Shown here: piece by piece, positions 1 to 5,841 of the stretch | How positions within the stretch are numbered: the first letter of the stretch is position 1 | Layout of the letters: every line of letters starts with the position of its first letter | NCBI GenBank assembly: GCA_027074805.1 | Contig: JALTCK010000073.1 | Span: 1-7,401 of the forward strand | Source: Thermococcus sp. | GTDB lineage: Archaea > Methanobacteriota_B > Thermococci > Thermococcales > Thermococcaceae | Direction: 5' to 3' | DNA length: 7,401 nucleotides | Position numbers and translations under genes: made by a program | Notes under the pieces: generated by a model | Databases searched by the model: none | Told to the model about the DNA's origin: nothing | Seen by the model: the letters and a program-made list of their open reading frames with translations, nothing else

Positions 1-45
1 CCTCCTATTTGTGGAAGGATGGAAGGTACACGGACAATATAAGGA
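1..45 (-). promoter_or_regulatory. Possible promoter and ribosome-binding site of a divergent gene just left of the window
   Basis: Read on the minus strand, the first six bases are a perfect AGGAGG Shine-Dalgarno sequence, and a TATA-like TTATAT lies about 30 bases upstream of it (around 36-42). This suits a minus-strand gene whose start codon lies just outside the window. The alternative is that bases 3-53 are the tail of a + strand gene. The two readings cannot be separated without the flanking sequence. Confidence 0.3.
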
Positions 46-142
46 AGACATAACCAGGTTATACACTAGATAGGGGTTAGTTTTAATTGAACTTCATTTG
101 TTTAAGCATTAACTTTCTCATGCATTCGGTTGTTAACCTTTG

Positions 143-168
143 GTTTAAATAATGCATATATATATATC
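143..168 (+). promoter_or_regulatory. AT-rich TATA promoter of the cysteine-rich protein operon
   Basis: A TTTAAATAAT tract is followed by an uninterrupted (AT)6 run at 156-167. This is the strongest TATA-like element in the left 1.5 kb. It lies about 50 bases upstream of the ATG at 216, which leaves room for a transcription start near 190 and a leader of about 25 nt carrying the GGAGGGGG ribosome-binding site at 205-212. The rest of bases 46-200 is AT-rich with no recognisable gene. Assignment is by position and composition only. Confidence 0.55.
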
Positions 169-215
169 ACAAACTGTCATAATTTAAGTGCAGAACCCTG
201 TTGGGGAGGGGGTCG

Positions 216-791
216 ATGAGGAGGCGTACATTACTGGCCATACTTGTGGCTTTACTTGTGGTTGGAGCGTACGGTGCCTACGTTTTTAGCTACCCTAAGT
301 ATCCGGAAGTCAAGGGTTGCGTGGACCCGTTTGCAGTTACAAAGCCAGTCAGCAGGACCCCAGAAAACTGGTCTAAAGTCCATGTGTTCTTCAAGCTGAC
401 AACGACCAGGGACTTCTGGAAGATGGCCAGACCCTGGAACGTTGACTACTCTCACGTTAAGGTTGTTAAGCACACCATTGAGTACAATGGTGACAAAGTA
501 ACCATGCTCGCCATGGGAATCCCGTTGAAGGGTGGGAAGCATGTCATAGCTCTCTACGAATTCTCAAAACCTGTGCAAGGTGTCAAGATTAGAAGCTACC
601 TGCTGGAAATTGACACCCAAAAATCAAAACCTATGCTTAAAACACTTGCAATGACTACAAATGGGGAGTACACAGCAACAAATGATTGTACGCATGAGTG
701 CAATTCAGATAGTGACTGCGGCGAGTTTGCAAGTTGCGAGCCTTATTGCTGTAATCATAATCTTAGATGTTTAGCAGGTTGCTGTGGGTGA
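216..791 (+). CDS. Secreted cysteine-rich protein, possible archaeocin-like precursor; frame interrupted by TGA
   Basis: The product is 191 aa and no family could be named firmly. The ATG at 216 is chosen over an upstream TTG at 201 because GGAGGGGG sits just before it. The protein opens with MRRR and a hydrophobic stretch (about residues 5-25), giving a signal peptide or N-terminal anchor, so it is probably exported. Residues 35-155 look like a beta-rich soluble domain. From residue 158 it is strikingly cysteine-rich: C158, 162, 168, 174, 178, 179, 185, 189 and 190. The frame then meets TGA at 789-791 but continues open with 11 more cysteines to 941 (next entry), giving a possible 241-residue product. 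An export signal, a middle domain and a Cys-rich C-terminus parallel the halocin C8 precursor, where the middle part gives immunity and the C-terminus is the peptide; this is an analogy, not a demonstrated homology. It heads a run with two short membrane-type ORFs. Confidence 0.7.
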   Translation: MRRRTLLAILVALLVVGAYGAYVFSYPKYPEVKGCVDPFAVTKPVSRTPENWSKVHVFFKLTTTRDFWKMARPWNVDYSHVKVVKHTIEYNGDKVTMLAMGIPLKGGKHVIALYEFSKPVQGVKIRSYLLEIDTQKSKPMLKTLAMTTNGEYTATNDCTHECNSDSDCGEFASCEPYCCNHNLRCLAGCCG

Positions 792-941
792 TGCTTTATC
801 CCGTGTACCCTATGTCTAGCAGGAAATGGTGCTTCCTGTGCAGAGTGCGTCTTATGTGCGCTTACCTGGTGCCCGGCTTGTGATTCAATATGCTGTGACG
901 AAGAGGGAAGTTCTTGTGTAGATTGGGGTGATATGCCATGA
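789..941 (+). pseudogene. In-frame continuation of the cysteine-rich protein beyond TGA (recoded, mutated or sequencing error)
   Basis: After the TGA at 789-791 the same frame runs for 49 sense codons to a second TGA at 939-941. It carries 11 cysteines spaced C-x3-C-x2-C-x7-C-x2-C-x2-C-x4-C-x2-C-x3-CC-x6-C. The frame has no ATG, GTG or TTG before its 48th codon, so it cannot be started independently; it is made only by reading the TGA or is now silent. Its end overlaps the next gene's ATG as ATGA (938-941), the arrangement expected of the original gene end. TGC, TGT and TGG are each one base from TGA, so the ancestral residue 192 was probably Cys or Trp. Selenocysteine is not expected, because Thermococcales are not known to have the selenocysteine machinery. 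With the upstream part there are 20 cysteines in 84 residues. Confidence 0.65.
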
Positions 942-1261
942 CAAAGCCCTCTCTCAGATTGGTTCTTGCGGGGGCTTTATTTATTCTTTCCATTTTTATT
1001 ATGTCCTTAATGGTTTTGTTTAAAGTGGCAATTGTTACTTTAGTGCCAACATTATTTGTAGCGCTTTTCTTTGAGTATAGAAAACAGCATCTGGAAGCAA
1101 TTATCTGCAGTTCTCTAACTTGGTTAACTACAAATCTTGGGACATACTACTATTTTGGTGAAATGACTTTTAAAGGCATCATTTTAATTATCGCTGGTTC
1201 TATCTTCTGGACAATCTCCGGGATAACAATCCAGAGAGCTAGATTGCAGAGGTTGGGATGA
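938..1261 (+). CDS. Four-helix membrane protein, candidate immunity or export partner of the cysteine-rich protein
   Basis: The product is 107 aa and not from a family I recognise. Four hydrophobic segments are visible at about residues 7-28, 30-46, 54-73 and 79-97. They are separated by short charged loops such as EYRKQH, and the basic C-terminus RARLQRLG is probably cytoplasmic. The ATG overlaps the stop of the extended cysteine-rich frame as ATGA, and GGTGA at 927-931 gives a ribosome-binding site 6 nt upstream, so the two genes look translationally coupled. A small polytopic protein coupled to a secreted Cys-rich peptide would suit self-immunity, export or maturation; that is inference from context only. 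Codon use is AT-rich like the gene before it and unlike the cobalamin genes, suggesting shared ancestry or transfer of the pair. The frame is intact. Confidence 0.75.
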   Translation: MTKPSLRLVLAGALFILSIFIMSLMVLFKVAIVTLVPTLFVALFFEYRKQHLEAIICSSLTWLTTNLGTYYYFGEMTFKGIILIIAGSIFWTISGITIQRARLQRLG

Positions 1262-1273
1262 GGAGGGACACAA

Positions 1274-1475
1274 ATGCGAGCCAACAACACCCGGTCCATA
1301 ATGAACCCATACTGCAGAAACTATCGTCCCTCAGTGACTTCATTCCTCAAACGACTGACAGGGTATCTAGCGGCAACTTTGGTAGTTTGTACCTTACGGA
1401 AAACCGACTACGGCGTTGATCCTCATGGCATCTCTAATAGTCCTTGACCTCGTGTTAACTTTTGTTTTTTTCTAG
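1274..1475 (+). pseudogene. Short membrane-protein ORF, apparently frameshifted
   Basis: An AGGAGGG ribosome-binding site directly follows the previous stop and precedes an ATG at 1274 by an ideal distance. That frame gives 57 aa (to TGA at 1445-1447) with a hydrophobic segment, LTGYLAATLVV, around residues 29-39. Its tail turns polar, but another frame from 1386 reads FVPYGKPTTALILMAS and then about 13 strongly hydrophobic residues to a TAG at 1473-1475, at the foot of the terminator hairpin. Joining the two by a one-base shift between about 1386 and 1445 gives a roughly 66-residue two-helix membrane protein. I read this as a third gene of the run carrying a frameshift (mutation or sequencing error). 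A competing frame starts in the ATGA at 1258 and ends at 1419; it lacks hydrophobic segments. Function unknown. Confidence 0.4.
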
Positions 1476-1514
1476 AGGGCAGAGGCAATAATTTCACTGC
1501 CCTTTCTATTTTTT
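1474..1514 (+). terminator. Stem-loop plus T-run terminator of the cysteine-rich protein operon
   Basis: AGGGCAG at 1476-1482 pairs with CTGCCCT at 1497-1503, extended by a G-U and an A-T pair, with a 14-base loop. It is followed by TTTTTT at 1509-1514. A further T-run (TTTTTTT) at 1465-1471 lies just before the stem. It sits at the end of the three-gene run and before the oppositely oriented cobT, where a + strand terminator is expected. Confidence 0.6.
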
Positions 1515-1530
1515 GAGAGGTAATCACCAC

Positions 1531-1549
1531 AAAAGATGTACAAAAAGAG
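1531..1549 (-). terminator. Possible T-rich terminator of cobT
   Basis: On the minus strand this stretch, starting about 25 bases after the cobT stop, reads CTTTTTG and then CTTTT. Archaeal RNA polymerase commonly terminates at such U-rich tracts without a hairpin. Support is positional only. Confidence 0.35.
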
Positions 1550-1573
1550 CTTGGAGAAGAACGGCCGAACTGC

Positions 1574-2581
1574 TCAGGAAGCTTTCATCTCCATGAGCCT
1601 TCTGTAGAGTTCTTCCACCTTCTCACTAACTTCCCCAGGCGAAAAGCCCGCTTTTACAGCGAGCCAGGTTGCTCCTCCGGCCCCAACGCCTTCCTTGACA
1701 TAGCCCCTCTCGTAGTCCCTCAAACCTTTGAACTCGCTCTTCGAGAAGTCTAGGTCGGCCGCGTAGGTTACTACCCCGATTTCCTTCGCCGTTTCGAGGA
1801 ACGTGGCACTCCTATCTTTCACGACCCACCTGGTGGTTGCAATCATGAACCTGCTTAAGTCCTCACCGAGGGCCATTAGAATGGCCGAGACCGCCAACAT
1901 CTGAGTCCCGCCGGCCAGGACGACCTTCTTTCTGAACCCGAGGGAGACACCTATCACCGTCGCCATCATGGGGTCGCCGAACTGCCGCAGGGCCTCAAGC
2001 GGGTTGTCCCTCAGCTCACCTCTATCGATGCCGGCCCTTTTGAAGCCCTCCCCTATCACCTTTTCCTTAAGGCTCTGGGGGTTCTCAGGGGAGGCCGAGG
2101 AGGTTCTTGCGTCATACCCCATAGCCCACAGGACGGCCTGTGCGGTCGTGGTTCCCCCCGGTGTGGACTCGCCGATTACCAGTTCTTCAACAGGCGTTTT
2201 GTTCAGTTCCTCCCCGAACAGCCTGGCGCGCTTTATTATCTCCCCGAACTCCGGCAGAGCGGGCCCCCTTCTGAAGTCCCTCCCGATGGAGTCGCTGATG
2301 TGTACGTGGGGGACGAGAGGTGCCAGATAGGTCCCACCCCTGACGACAAGGATGGGAAAGGCCGCGAGCTCTCTGGCGGCTTTTGTTATTATGGCCGGCG
2401 TCGGGTGTCCCTCCGGGGTCACGGGTATTGCGTCGATTATCAGCGGCTTTTCGTGGAATAGGTATTCTGCATCCGCCGGGGGCGTCAGCTTCGTCAGTTC
2501 TGGCGTCGCCCCGGCGACACTTATTCCCGGGACGGTGCTTATCTCGGTGTTCCCCAATACCAGCAGGAAGAGGCTCTTCAT
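1574..2581 (-). CDS. cobT: Nicotinate-nucleotide--dimethylbenzimidazole phosphoribosyltransferase family protein (archaeal CobT)
   Basis: CobT transfers phosphoribose from nicotinate mononucleotide to the lower-ligand base (5,6-dimethylbenzimidazole or a related base), making alpha-ribazole phosphate for CobS. The 335-aa product fits the archaeal TIGR00303-type family in length. Visible motifs are glycine-rich: GESTPGGTTTA (127-137), a likely nucleotide-binding loop; AGGTQMLA (233-240); and GVGAGGATW (308-316). The protein is soluble and cytoplasmic. The frame is open further upstream, but the start at 2581 is preferred: GGTGG at 2587-2591 lies exactly 5 nt before this ATG, the protein then opens with the hydrophobic strand MKSLFLLVLGN, and a longer product would run into cobQ on the other strand. 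It diverges from cobQ across 68 bp. The true base substrate cannot be read from sequence. No defects seen. Confidence 0.9.
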   Translation of the reverse strand: MKSLFLLVLGNTEISTVPGISVAGATPELTKLTPPADAEYLFHEKPLIIDAIPVTPEGHPTPAIITKAARELAAFPILVVRGGTYLAPLVPHVHISDSIGRDFRRGPALPEFGEIIKRARLFGEELNKTPVEELVIGESTPGGTTTAQAVLWAMGYDARTSSASPENPQSLKEKVIGEGFKRAGIDRGELRDNPLEALRQFGDPMMATVIGVSLGFRKKVVLAGGTQMLAVSAILMALGEDLSRFMIATTRWVVKDRSATFLETAKEIGVVTYAADLDFSKSEFKGLRDYERGYVKEGVGAGGATWLAVKAGFSPGEVSEKVEELYRRLMEMKAS

Positions 2582-2592
2582 CCTGACCACCG

Positions 2593-2608
2593 CTGGACTT
2601 TTTATCCA
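2593..2608. promoter_or_regulatory. Repeated 16-bp dyad element, copy 1 (cobT/cobQ)
   Basis: CTGGACTTTTTATCCA occurs here and, exactly, at 6923-6938. The core has inverted arms TGGA and TCCA around a 7-base A/T-rich centre. This copy lies between the shared TATA region and the cobT start, 11 bases before the ATG, where a bound protein would block cobT transcription. The regulator is unknown; operator function is inferred from dyad shape, position and recurrence. Confidence 0.6.
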
Positions 2609-2620
2609 ATACTTTATATG
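2609..2620. promoter_or_regulatory. Bidirectional TATA region of cobT and cobQ
   Basis: ACTTTATATG reads as a TATA box on the + strand (CTTTATAT, for cobQ) and on the minus strand (CATATAAAG, for cobT). It lies roughly midway between the two start codons, about 33-35 bases from each. Both transcripts would therefore have very short leaders, starting at or just before the ribosome-binding sites GGTGA (2641-2645) and GGTGG (2587-2591). One element may thus serve both genes; that is inferred from spacing. Confidence 0.5.
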
Positions 2621-2649
2621 CCCTTCGGCCAACTCTGAATGGTGAGAGA

Positions 2650-4101
2650 ATGGGAGAGGCGTTGATGGTACTTGGAACTTCATCCGGAGCGGGCAAGTCC
2701 CTCCTGGCAACGGCCCTCTGCAGGATTTTCTCAAACCTCGGCTACGACGTGGTTCCATTCAAGAGCCAGAACATGAGCCTGAATTCCGCGCCGAGCATCG
2801 AGGGCGGTGAGATTAGCAGGGCGCAGTACCTGCAGGCGATAGCCTGCCGGAAGAAACCGAGCGTGAGGTTCAACCCGATCCTGCTCAAGCCCGAGGGGAA
2901 TATGAGAAGTCAGGTCGTCTTTATGGGAAAACCGATTGGGAGCGTCTCCGCGAGGGACTACATGCTCTCAAGAAAGGAGGAGCTCTTCCGCAAGGCCATG
3001 GAAGTCCTTGACCACCTAAAACGGGAACATGACATTGTTATCATTGAGGGCGCCGGCAGTCCGGTGGAGATAAACCTCAGGGACTACGACATAGCCAACA
3101 CAAGGGTTATGCTCCACGCGAAAGCGAAGGGAATCCTCGTCACCGACATAGACAGGGGCGGGAGCTTCGCGAGCATAGTGGGCACGATGGAGCTTCTAAA
3201 ACCCGGGGAAAGGGAAGCGATAATTGGCTTCATCTTCAACAAGTTCCGTGGAGATAAATCTCTCCTTGAACCGGGCTTCGAATACCTTGAAAAGCGCTAC
3301 GGAAGGCCAACCCTCGGCGTTATCCCCCACGTTGAGCACCGCCTTCCAGAGGAGGATTCCCTGACAGAGTTCCCGAAGGTGAAGGGCAACCTTCACATCC
3401 AAATTGTCAGGCTTCCCCACATAAGCAACTTCACGGACTTTGAGCCCCTCCACTGGGCGAACGGAGTCGATTACGTGACAAAACCCGAGGAAATAACGGG
3501 CGACCTCATCATAATCCCGGGAAGCAAAAACACGGTCGAAGACCTGCTCTGGATGCGCGAGAACGGGATTGAAGACGCCATACTTGAGGCTCATCGCGAA
3601 GGTTCGTTCATTGTGGGGATCTGCGGGGGCTTCCAGATGCTCGGGAGGGAGATAATAGACACCGTTGAATCAAAGCGCGGGAAGGTCAGGGGAATCGGTT
3701 TGCTTCCGGCCAAAACGGTCTTTGAGAAAACCAAGAGGACGAATCATCTCGGTGCGAGGGTACTCTGGGAACCCGCCAAGGGAATGGAGGTGGAGGGCTA
3801 CGAGATAAGGATGGGCCGTTCCATCTCGGATAAGCCGTTCTCCATCATCACTTCTGTTAACGGGGGCAAAACCTTCGAGCCTGAAGGGGCTGTTGGCAAG
3901 AGGGCCTTTGGAACCTACCTGCACGGCATCTTTCACAACTTCGCCTTCACCGAGAGGTTCCTCAACCTGATCAGGGTCGAGAAGGGACTTGAGCCGGTTT
4001 CGGTCGAGGGCTGGAGCATCGAGGAGGAGATAGAAAAGTTCGCCAGGTTCGTTGAGAAAAACCTCGACGTCGAGAGGATTTTAGGGGAGCTGCGAATTTA
4101 G
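2650..4101 (+). CDS. cobQ: Cobyric acid synthase, glutamine-hydrolysing (CobQ/CbiP)
   Basis: CobQ makes four ATP- and glutamine-dependent amidations (side chains b, d, e, g) turning adenosylcobyrinic acid a,c-diamide into adenosylcobyric acid. The 483-aa length is normal. The N-terminal synthetase domain (about 1-235) shows a P-loop-like GTSSGAGKS (9-17), KSQNMSLNS (38-46), IIEGAGSPVEINL (131-143) and DIDRGGSFASIVGT (166-179). The C-terminal triad-type glutaminase domain shows GSKNTVEDL, the elbow GICGGFQMLG with likely nucleophile C325, and GTYLHGIFHN with likely catalytic H425. All key residues seen are intact. The ATG at 2650 has GGTGA 4 nt upstream and places the P-loop at residue 9, as in the family. 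It diverges from cobT, and its stop overlaps the stop of the opposing membrane-protein gene by 4 bp. Soluble, cytoplasmic. Confidence 0.96.
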   Translation: MGEALMVLGTSSGAGKSLLATALCRIFSNLGYDVVPFKSQNMSLNSAPSIEGGEISRAQYLQAIACRKKPSVRFNPILLKPEGNMRSQVVFMGKPIGSVSARDYMLSRKEELFRKAMEVLDHLKREHDIVIIEGAGSPVEINLRDYDIANTRVMLHAKAKGILVTDIDRGGSFASIVGTMELLKPGEREAIIGFIFNKFRGDKSLLEPGFEYLEKRYGRPTLGVIPHVEHRLPEEDSLTEFPKVKGNLHIQIVRLPHISNFTDFEPLHWANGVDYVTKPEEITGDLIIIPGSKNTVEDLLWMRENGIEDAILEAHREGSFIVGICGGFQMLGREIIDTVESKRGKVRGIGLLPAKTVFEKTKRTNHLGARVLWEPAKGMEVEGYEIRMGRSISDKPFSIITSVNGGKTFEPEGAVGKRAFGTYLHGIFHNFAFTERFLNLIRVEKGLEPVSVEGWSIEEEIEKFARFVEKNLDVERILGELRI

Positions 4102-4316
4102 AAATAATCCTCTGGACTCTCAAGCTCCTTCGGTGGGTGTCTCTTCTTCCACCAGCTCTTAAGCGTGCTCCAAGCAAGGAGGATTAAAATAAGGGGAATC
4201 AGAACTATCAGAAATGCCGCCGCAAACAGGATGAATCCTAGGATTATGAGGATTCCAAGGATCATGAGCCCTATGAAGAGCAGGAAGCCTCCGATTGAGG
4301 AGCCAGTTTTACCCAT
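4098..4316 (-). CDS. Small two-helix membrane protein at the end of the cobalamin operon
   Basis: The product is 72 aa, family not recognised. A short polar N-terminus (MGKTGSS) is followed by an almost unbroken hydrophobic region at about residues 8-49, enough for two helices, then a basic WKKRHPP segment and an acidic tail ending SPEDYF. The basic stretch suggests a cytoplasmic C-terminus. GGTGG at 4321-4325 lies 5 nt before the ATG, matching its operon neighbours, and the gap to the cobY stop is only 15 bp, so it is probably co-transcribed as the last gene. Its stop overlaps the cobQ stop by 4 bp from the opposite strand. CobS is also a membrane protein, so an accessory role near it is conceivable, but nothing in the sequence shows it; the gene may simply share the transcript. 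Confidence 0.75.
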   Translation of the reverse strand: MGKTGSSIGGFLLFIGLMILGILIILGFILFAAAFLIVLIPLILILLAWSTLKSWWKKRHPPKELESPEDYF

Positions 4317-4331
4317 TGAACCACCATTCCG

Positions 4332-4895
4332 TTAAACCCGTCCGGCCTTAAATCTTTTTCCACCAAAGAGTCTAGCCATCCTCTCAGCAAGTTTCAGGTC
4401 TTCGGGCCTGTTCACGTTGAGCGCCAGCAGGGGGTTGTTCAGCTCAAAAAAACGCTCGCCTTCGGCCCCAACGGCGTTCAGGCCGACTACCGCGTAGCCC
4501 TTATAGATGACCGGGTTCAAGTCCTTTGGAACCAGCCTCAGCGGGAGGACGCCGGTCAGGCTCGTCCGTCCGTCGAAGGCCCTCCTGATCAGAGCAATGT
4601 CCGAGGCTTTCACGAAGGGCAGGTCAGCAGAAACGCTCACGAAGGGCCCGAACTCACGGAGGAGCCAGCCAACGTCCTCCACATATCCCCTTCCCGGCGT
4701 TTCAACGAAGGGAATTCCCTCACGCAGGCAGAGCTCCCTTGTCTTCGGCGTGCTTCGCGAGAGGGCTACGATGGTTTCTCCGACCTTCTTTGCCTGCTCG
4801 TAAATCCTCAGGAGCATTGGTTTTCCGCCAACATTCAGGACGGGCTTTTCCCGGCCCATCCGGCTCGACCTTCCGCCGGCGAGGATGACTATCAC
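4332..4895 (-). CDS. cobY: Adenosylcobinamide-phosphate guanylyltransferase (CobY)
   Basis: CobY uses GTP to convert adenosylcobinamide phosphate to adenosylcobinamide-GDP, the activated half that CobS joins to alpha-ribazole phosphate. It is the archaeal replacement for bacterial CobU and lacks the kinase activity. The product has a nucleotidyltransferase fold: the N-terminal signature LAGGRSSRMGREKP (5-18) binds the nucleotide, SADLPFV (89-95) supplies the metal-binding aspartate, and NVNRPEDL (160-167) is the usual end motif. The open frame reaches a GTG at 4907, but the GTG at 4895 is preferred: GGTGG at 4901-4905 sits 5 nt before it and it forms a GTGA overlap with the cobS stop. The protein then begins MIVILAGG and is 187 aa, close to the family norm. 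Cytoplasmic. The MobA-like molybdopterin family is related, but the context favours CobY. Confidence 0.92.
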   Translation of the reverse strand: MIVILAGGRSSRMGREKPVLNVGGKPMLLRIYEQAKKVGETIVALSRSTPKTRELCLREGIPFVETPGRGYVEDVGWLLREFGPFVSVSADLPFVKASDIALIRRAFDGRTSLTGVLPLRLVPKDLNPVIYKGYAVVGLNAVGAEGERFFELNNPLLALNVNRPEDLKLAERMARLFGGKRFKAGRV

Positions 4896-5587
4896 AGGTA
4901 CCACCACACAAACGCCAGCACCAGGAGCGTCCCGGCCCTCGTTATCTCCGCCACAGCCCCAAGACAGTCGCCGTTTATCCCTCCAAAATTGTCGAGGGAG
5001 AGCTTGATGACGTAGGTGCCAAAGACAATCCCCAGTAAGCCGGTAAGCGAGGTTGGTGAGTAAAACGCTACCGGGGCATACAGGAGCGCGTAAAGGAGCA
5101 TCCCAACCGCGAGCTGCCTCCTGTCCATCCCCTCCATGAAGTAGGAGCCGAGCCCCCGGCCGAGCGGCCTCTTCGTTGCGAGCCCGAGGAGCATGGTGAA
5201 CTTTGAGTTCAGTTCGGCGATGTAGAGTGCGTAGAACGGCACTAGGGGGAGAGAGTAAACCTGGAGCATGAGAACCATGAGAGCGGCAAAAACCCCCGCT
5301 ATGCCCGTGTTGACGTCCTTCATTACTTTGATCTTCATTTCCCTCTCGCCCTTGACCATCACCCCGTCGGCCCAGTCGGCCAGACCGTCGAGGTGAAGGA
5401 GGCCTATTGTAAAGTAGAGTGCCAGAACCGCCAGGACGTTGGCAAGGGGCAGGTTGAGATAGAGCACAACGACTGGAAGGGCCGAACTGAGTAATGCGAC
5501 CAGGGGAAAGGCCCAGAGCTCATGTTTAGCCTTCTCAAAGTCTCCCCTGATAGGTATTCGCGTGAGGAATGGCAGGACGTTTCTCAC
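4892..5587 (-). CDS. cobS: Adenosylcobinamide-GDP ribazoletransferase (cobalamin-5'-phosphate synthase, CobS)
   Basis: CobS is the membrane enzyme that joins adenosylcobinamide-GDP and alpha-ribazole phosphate to give adenosylcobalamin 5'-phosphate. The 231-aa product is hydrophobic with about six membrane segments. It carries the family hallmark HLDGLADWADG (65-75), whose aspartates are expected to bind the divalent metal, followed by MKDVNTGIAGVFA (89-101). The N-terminus FLTRIPI is also typical. The start is a GTG at 5585-5587, in a GTGA overlap with the upstream zinc-ribbon gene and preceded by GAGGTGAG. The downstream end overlaps cobY in the same way. These couplings suggest CobY and CobS are made together, which suits the hand-over of the GDP-activated intermediate. 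Length and motifs are complete. Confidence 0.95.
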   Translation of the reverse strand: MRNVLPFLTRIPIRGDFEKAKHELWAFPLVALLSSALPVVVLYLNLPLANVLAVLALYFTIGLLHLDGLADWADGVMVKGEREMKIKVMKDVNTGIAGVFAALMVLMLQVYSLPLVPFYALYIAELNSKFTMLLGLATKRPLGRGLGSYFMEGMDRRQLAVGMLLYALLYAPVAFYSPTSLTGLLGIVFGTYVIKLSLDNFGGINGDCLGAVAEITRAGTLLVLAFVWWYL

Positions 5588-5841
5588 ACGCTCACCTCTG
5601 TTCTCTTCTCCTCAAATTCCCCCCTGAGGCTTGAGAGCGTTCCCTCATCAACGAACGCTAAGACAACGCCGCAGTCGAGACAGAGATAGGGCGTTGCCTC
5701 GATGAATGGCCTCAGCACGCCAGTCGTTTTGCTCTTCCATGGAGGTTGCCAGAAGAAGCGGGAATAAGCGCCTCTTTTCGTCTTGCTTCGCACCATCGTT
5801 CCACCGCAGAGGGGACACTTCCGGGTTTTAACCTTGGTCAT
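5584..5841 (-). CDS. Small zinc-ribbon protein of unknown function within the cobalamin operon
   Basis: The product is 85 aa. Two knuckles are visible: CPLCGG (C9, C12) and CLDCG (C54, C57). Four cysteines of this type normally hold one zinc ion in a rubredoxin-like ribbon. Between them lies a basic, aromatic stretch (RGAYSRFFWQPPWKSK) that could contact nucleic acid, nucleotide or a partner, and the C-terminus is charged. The frame opens at a TTG at 5856, but the ATG at 5841 is preferred: GGTGG at 5847-5851 is 5 nt before it and would otherwise be inside the gene. It overlaps the end of cobZ by 14 bp, and its own stop overlaps the cobS start (GTGA). No enzyme in the known B12 pathway matches it. 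It could be a regulator, a metal or corrinoid handling protein, or a CobS/CobZ partner; none is shown by the sequence. Confidence 0.8.
   Translation of the reverse strand: MTKVKTRKCPLCGGTMVRSKTKRGAYSRFFWQPPWKSKTTGVLRPFIEATPYLCLDCGVVLAFVDEGTLSSLRGEFEEKRTEVSV

Noticed and set aside
3..53. Possible C-terminal tail of a + strand gene entering from the left
   Set aside because: Two of the three + frames give short plausible tails (stops at 53 and 73), and a divergent minus-strand gene start fits at least as well. Too short to support.
154..168. (AT)6 tract as a microsatellite or origin element
   Set aside because: It is short and single, and its position upstream of a start codon explains it better as a TATA region.
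789..791. Selenocysteine codon
   Set aside because: No selenocysteine insertion structure was recognised, and Thermococcales are not known to encode selenocysteine. Nonsense mutation, sequencing error or another kind of readthrough is more likely.
1258..1419. 53-aa ORF starting in the ATGA at the end of the four-helix protein gene
   Set aside because: The coupling is attractive, but the AGGAGGG site fits the ATG at 1274 better, and the product has no recognisable feature.
2582..2758. N-terminal extension of CobT to 394 aa
   Set aside because: The extension would overlap the cobQ coding region and shared promoter, is low-complexity and basic, and the ATG at 2581 has the better ribosome-binding site.
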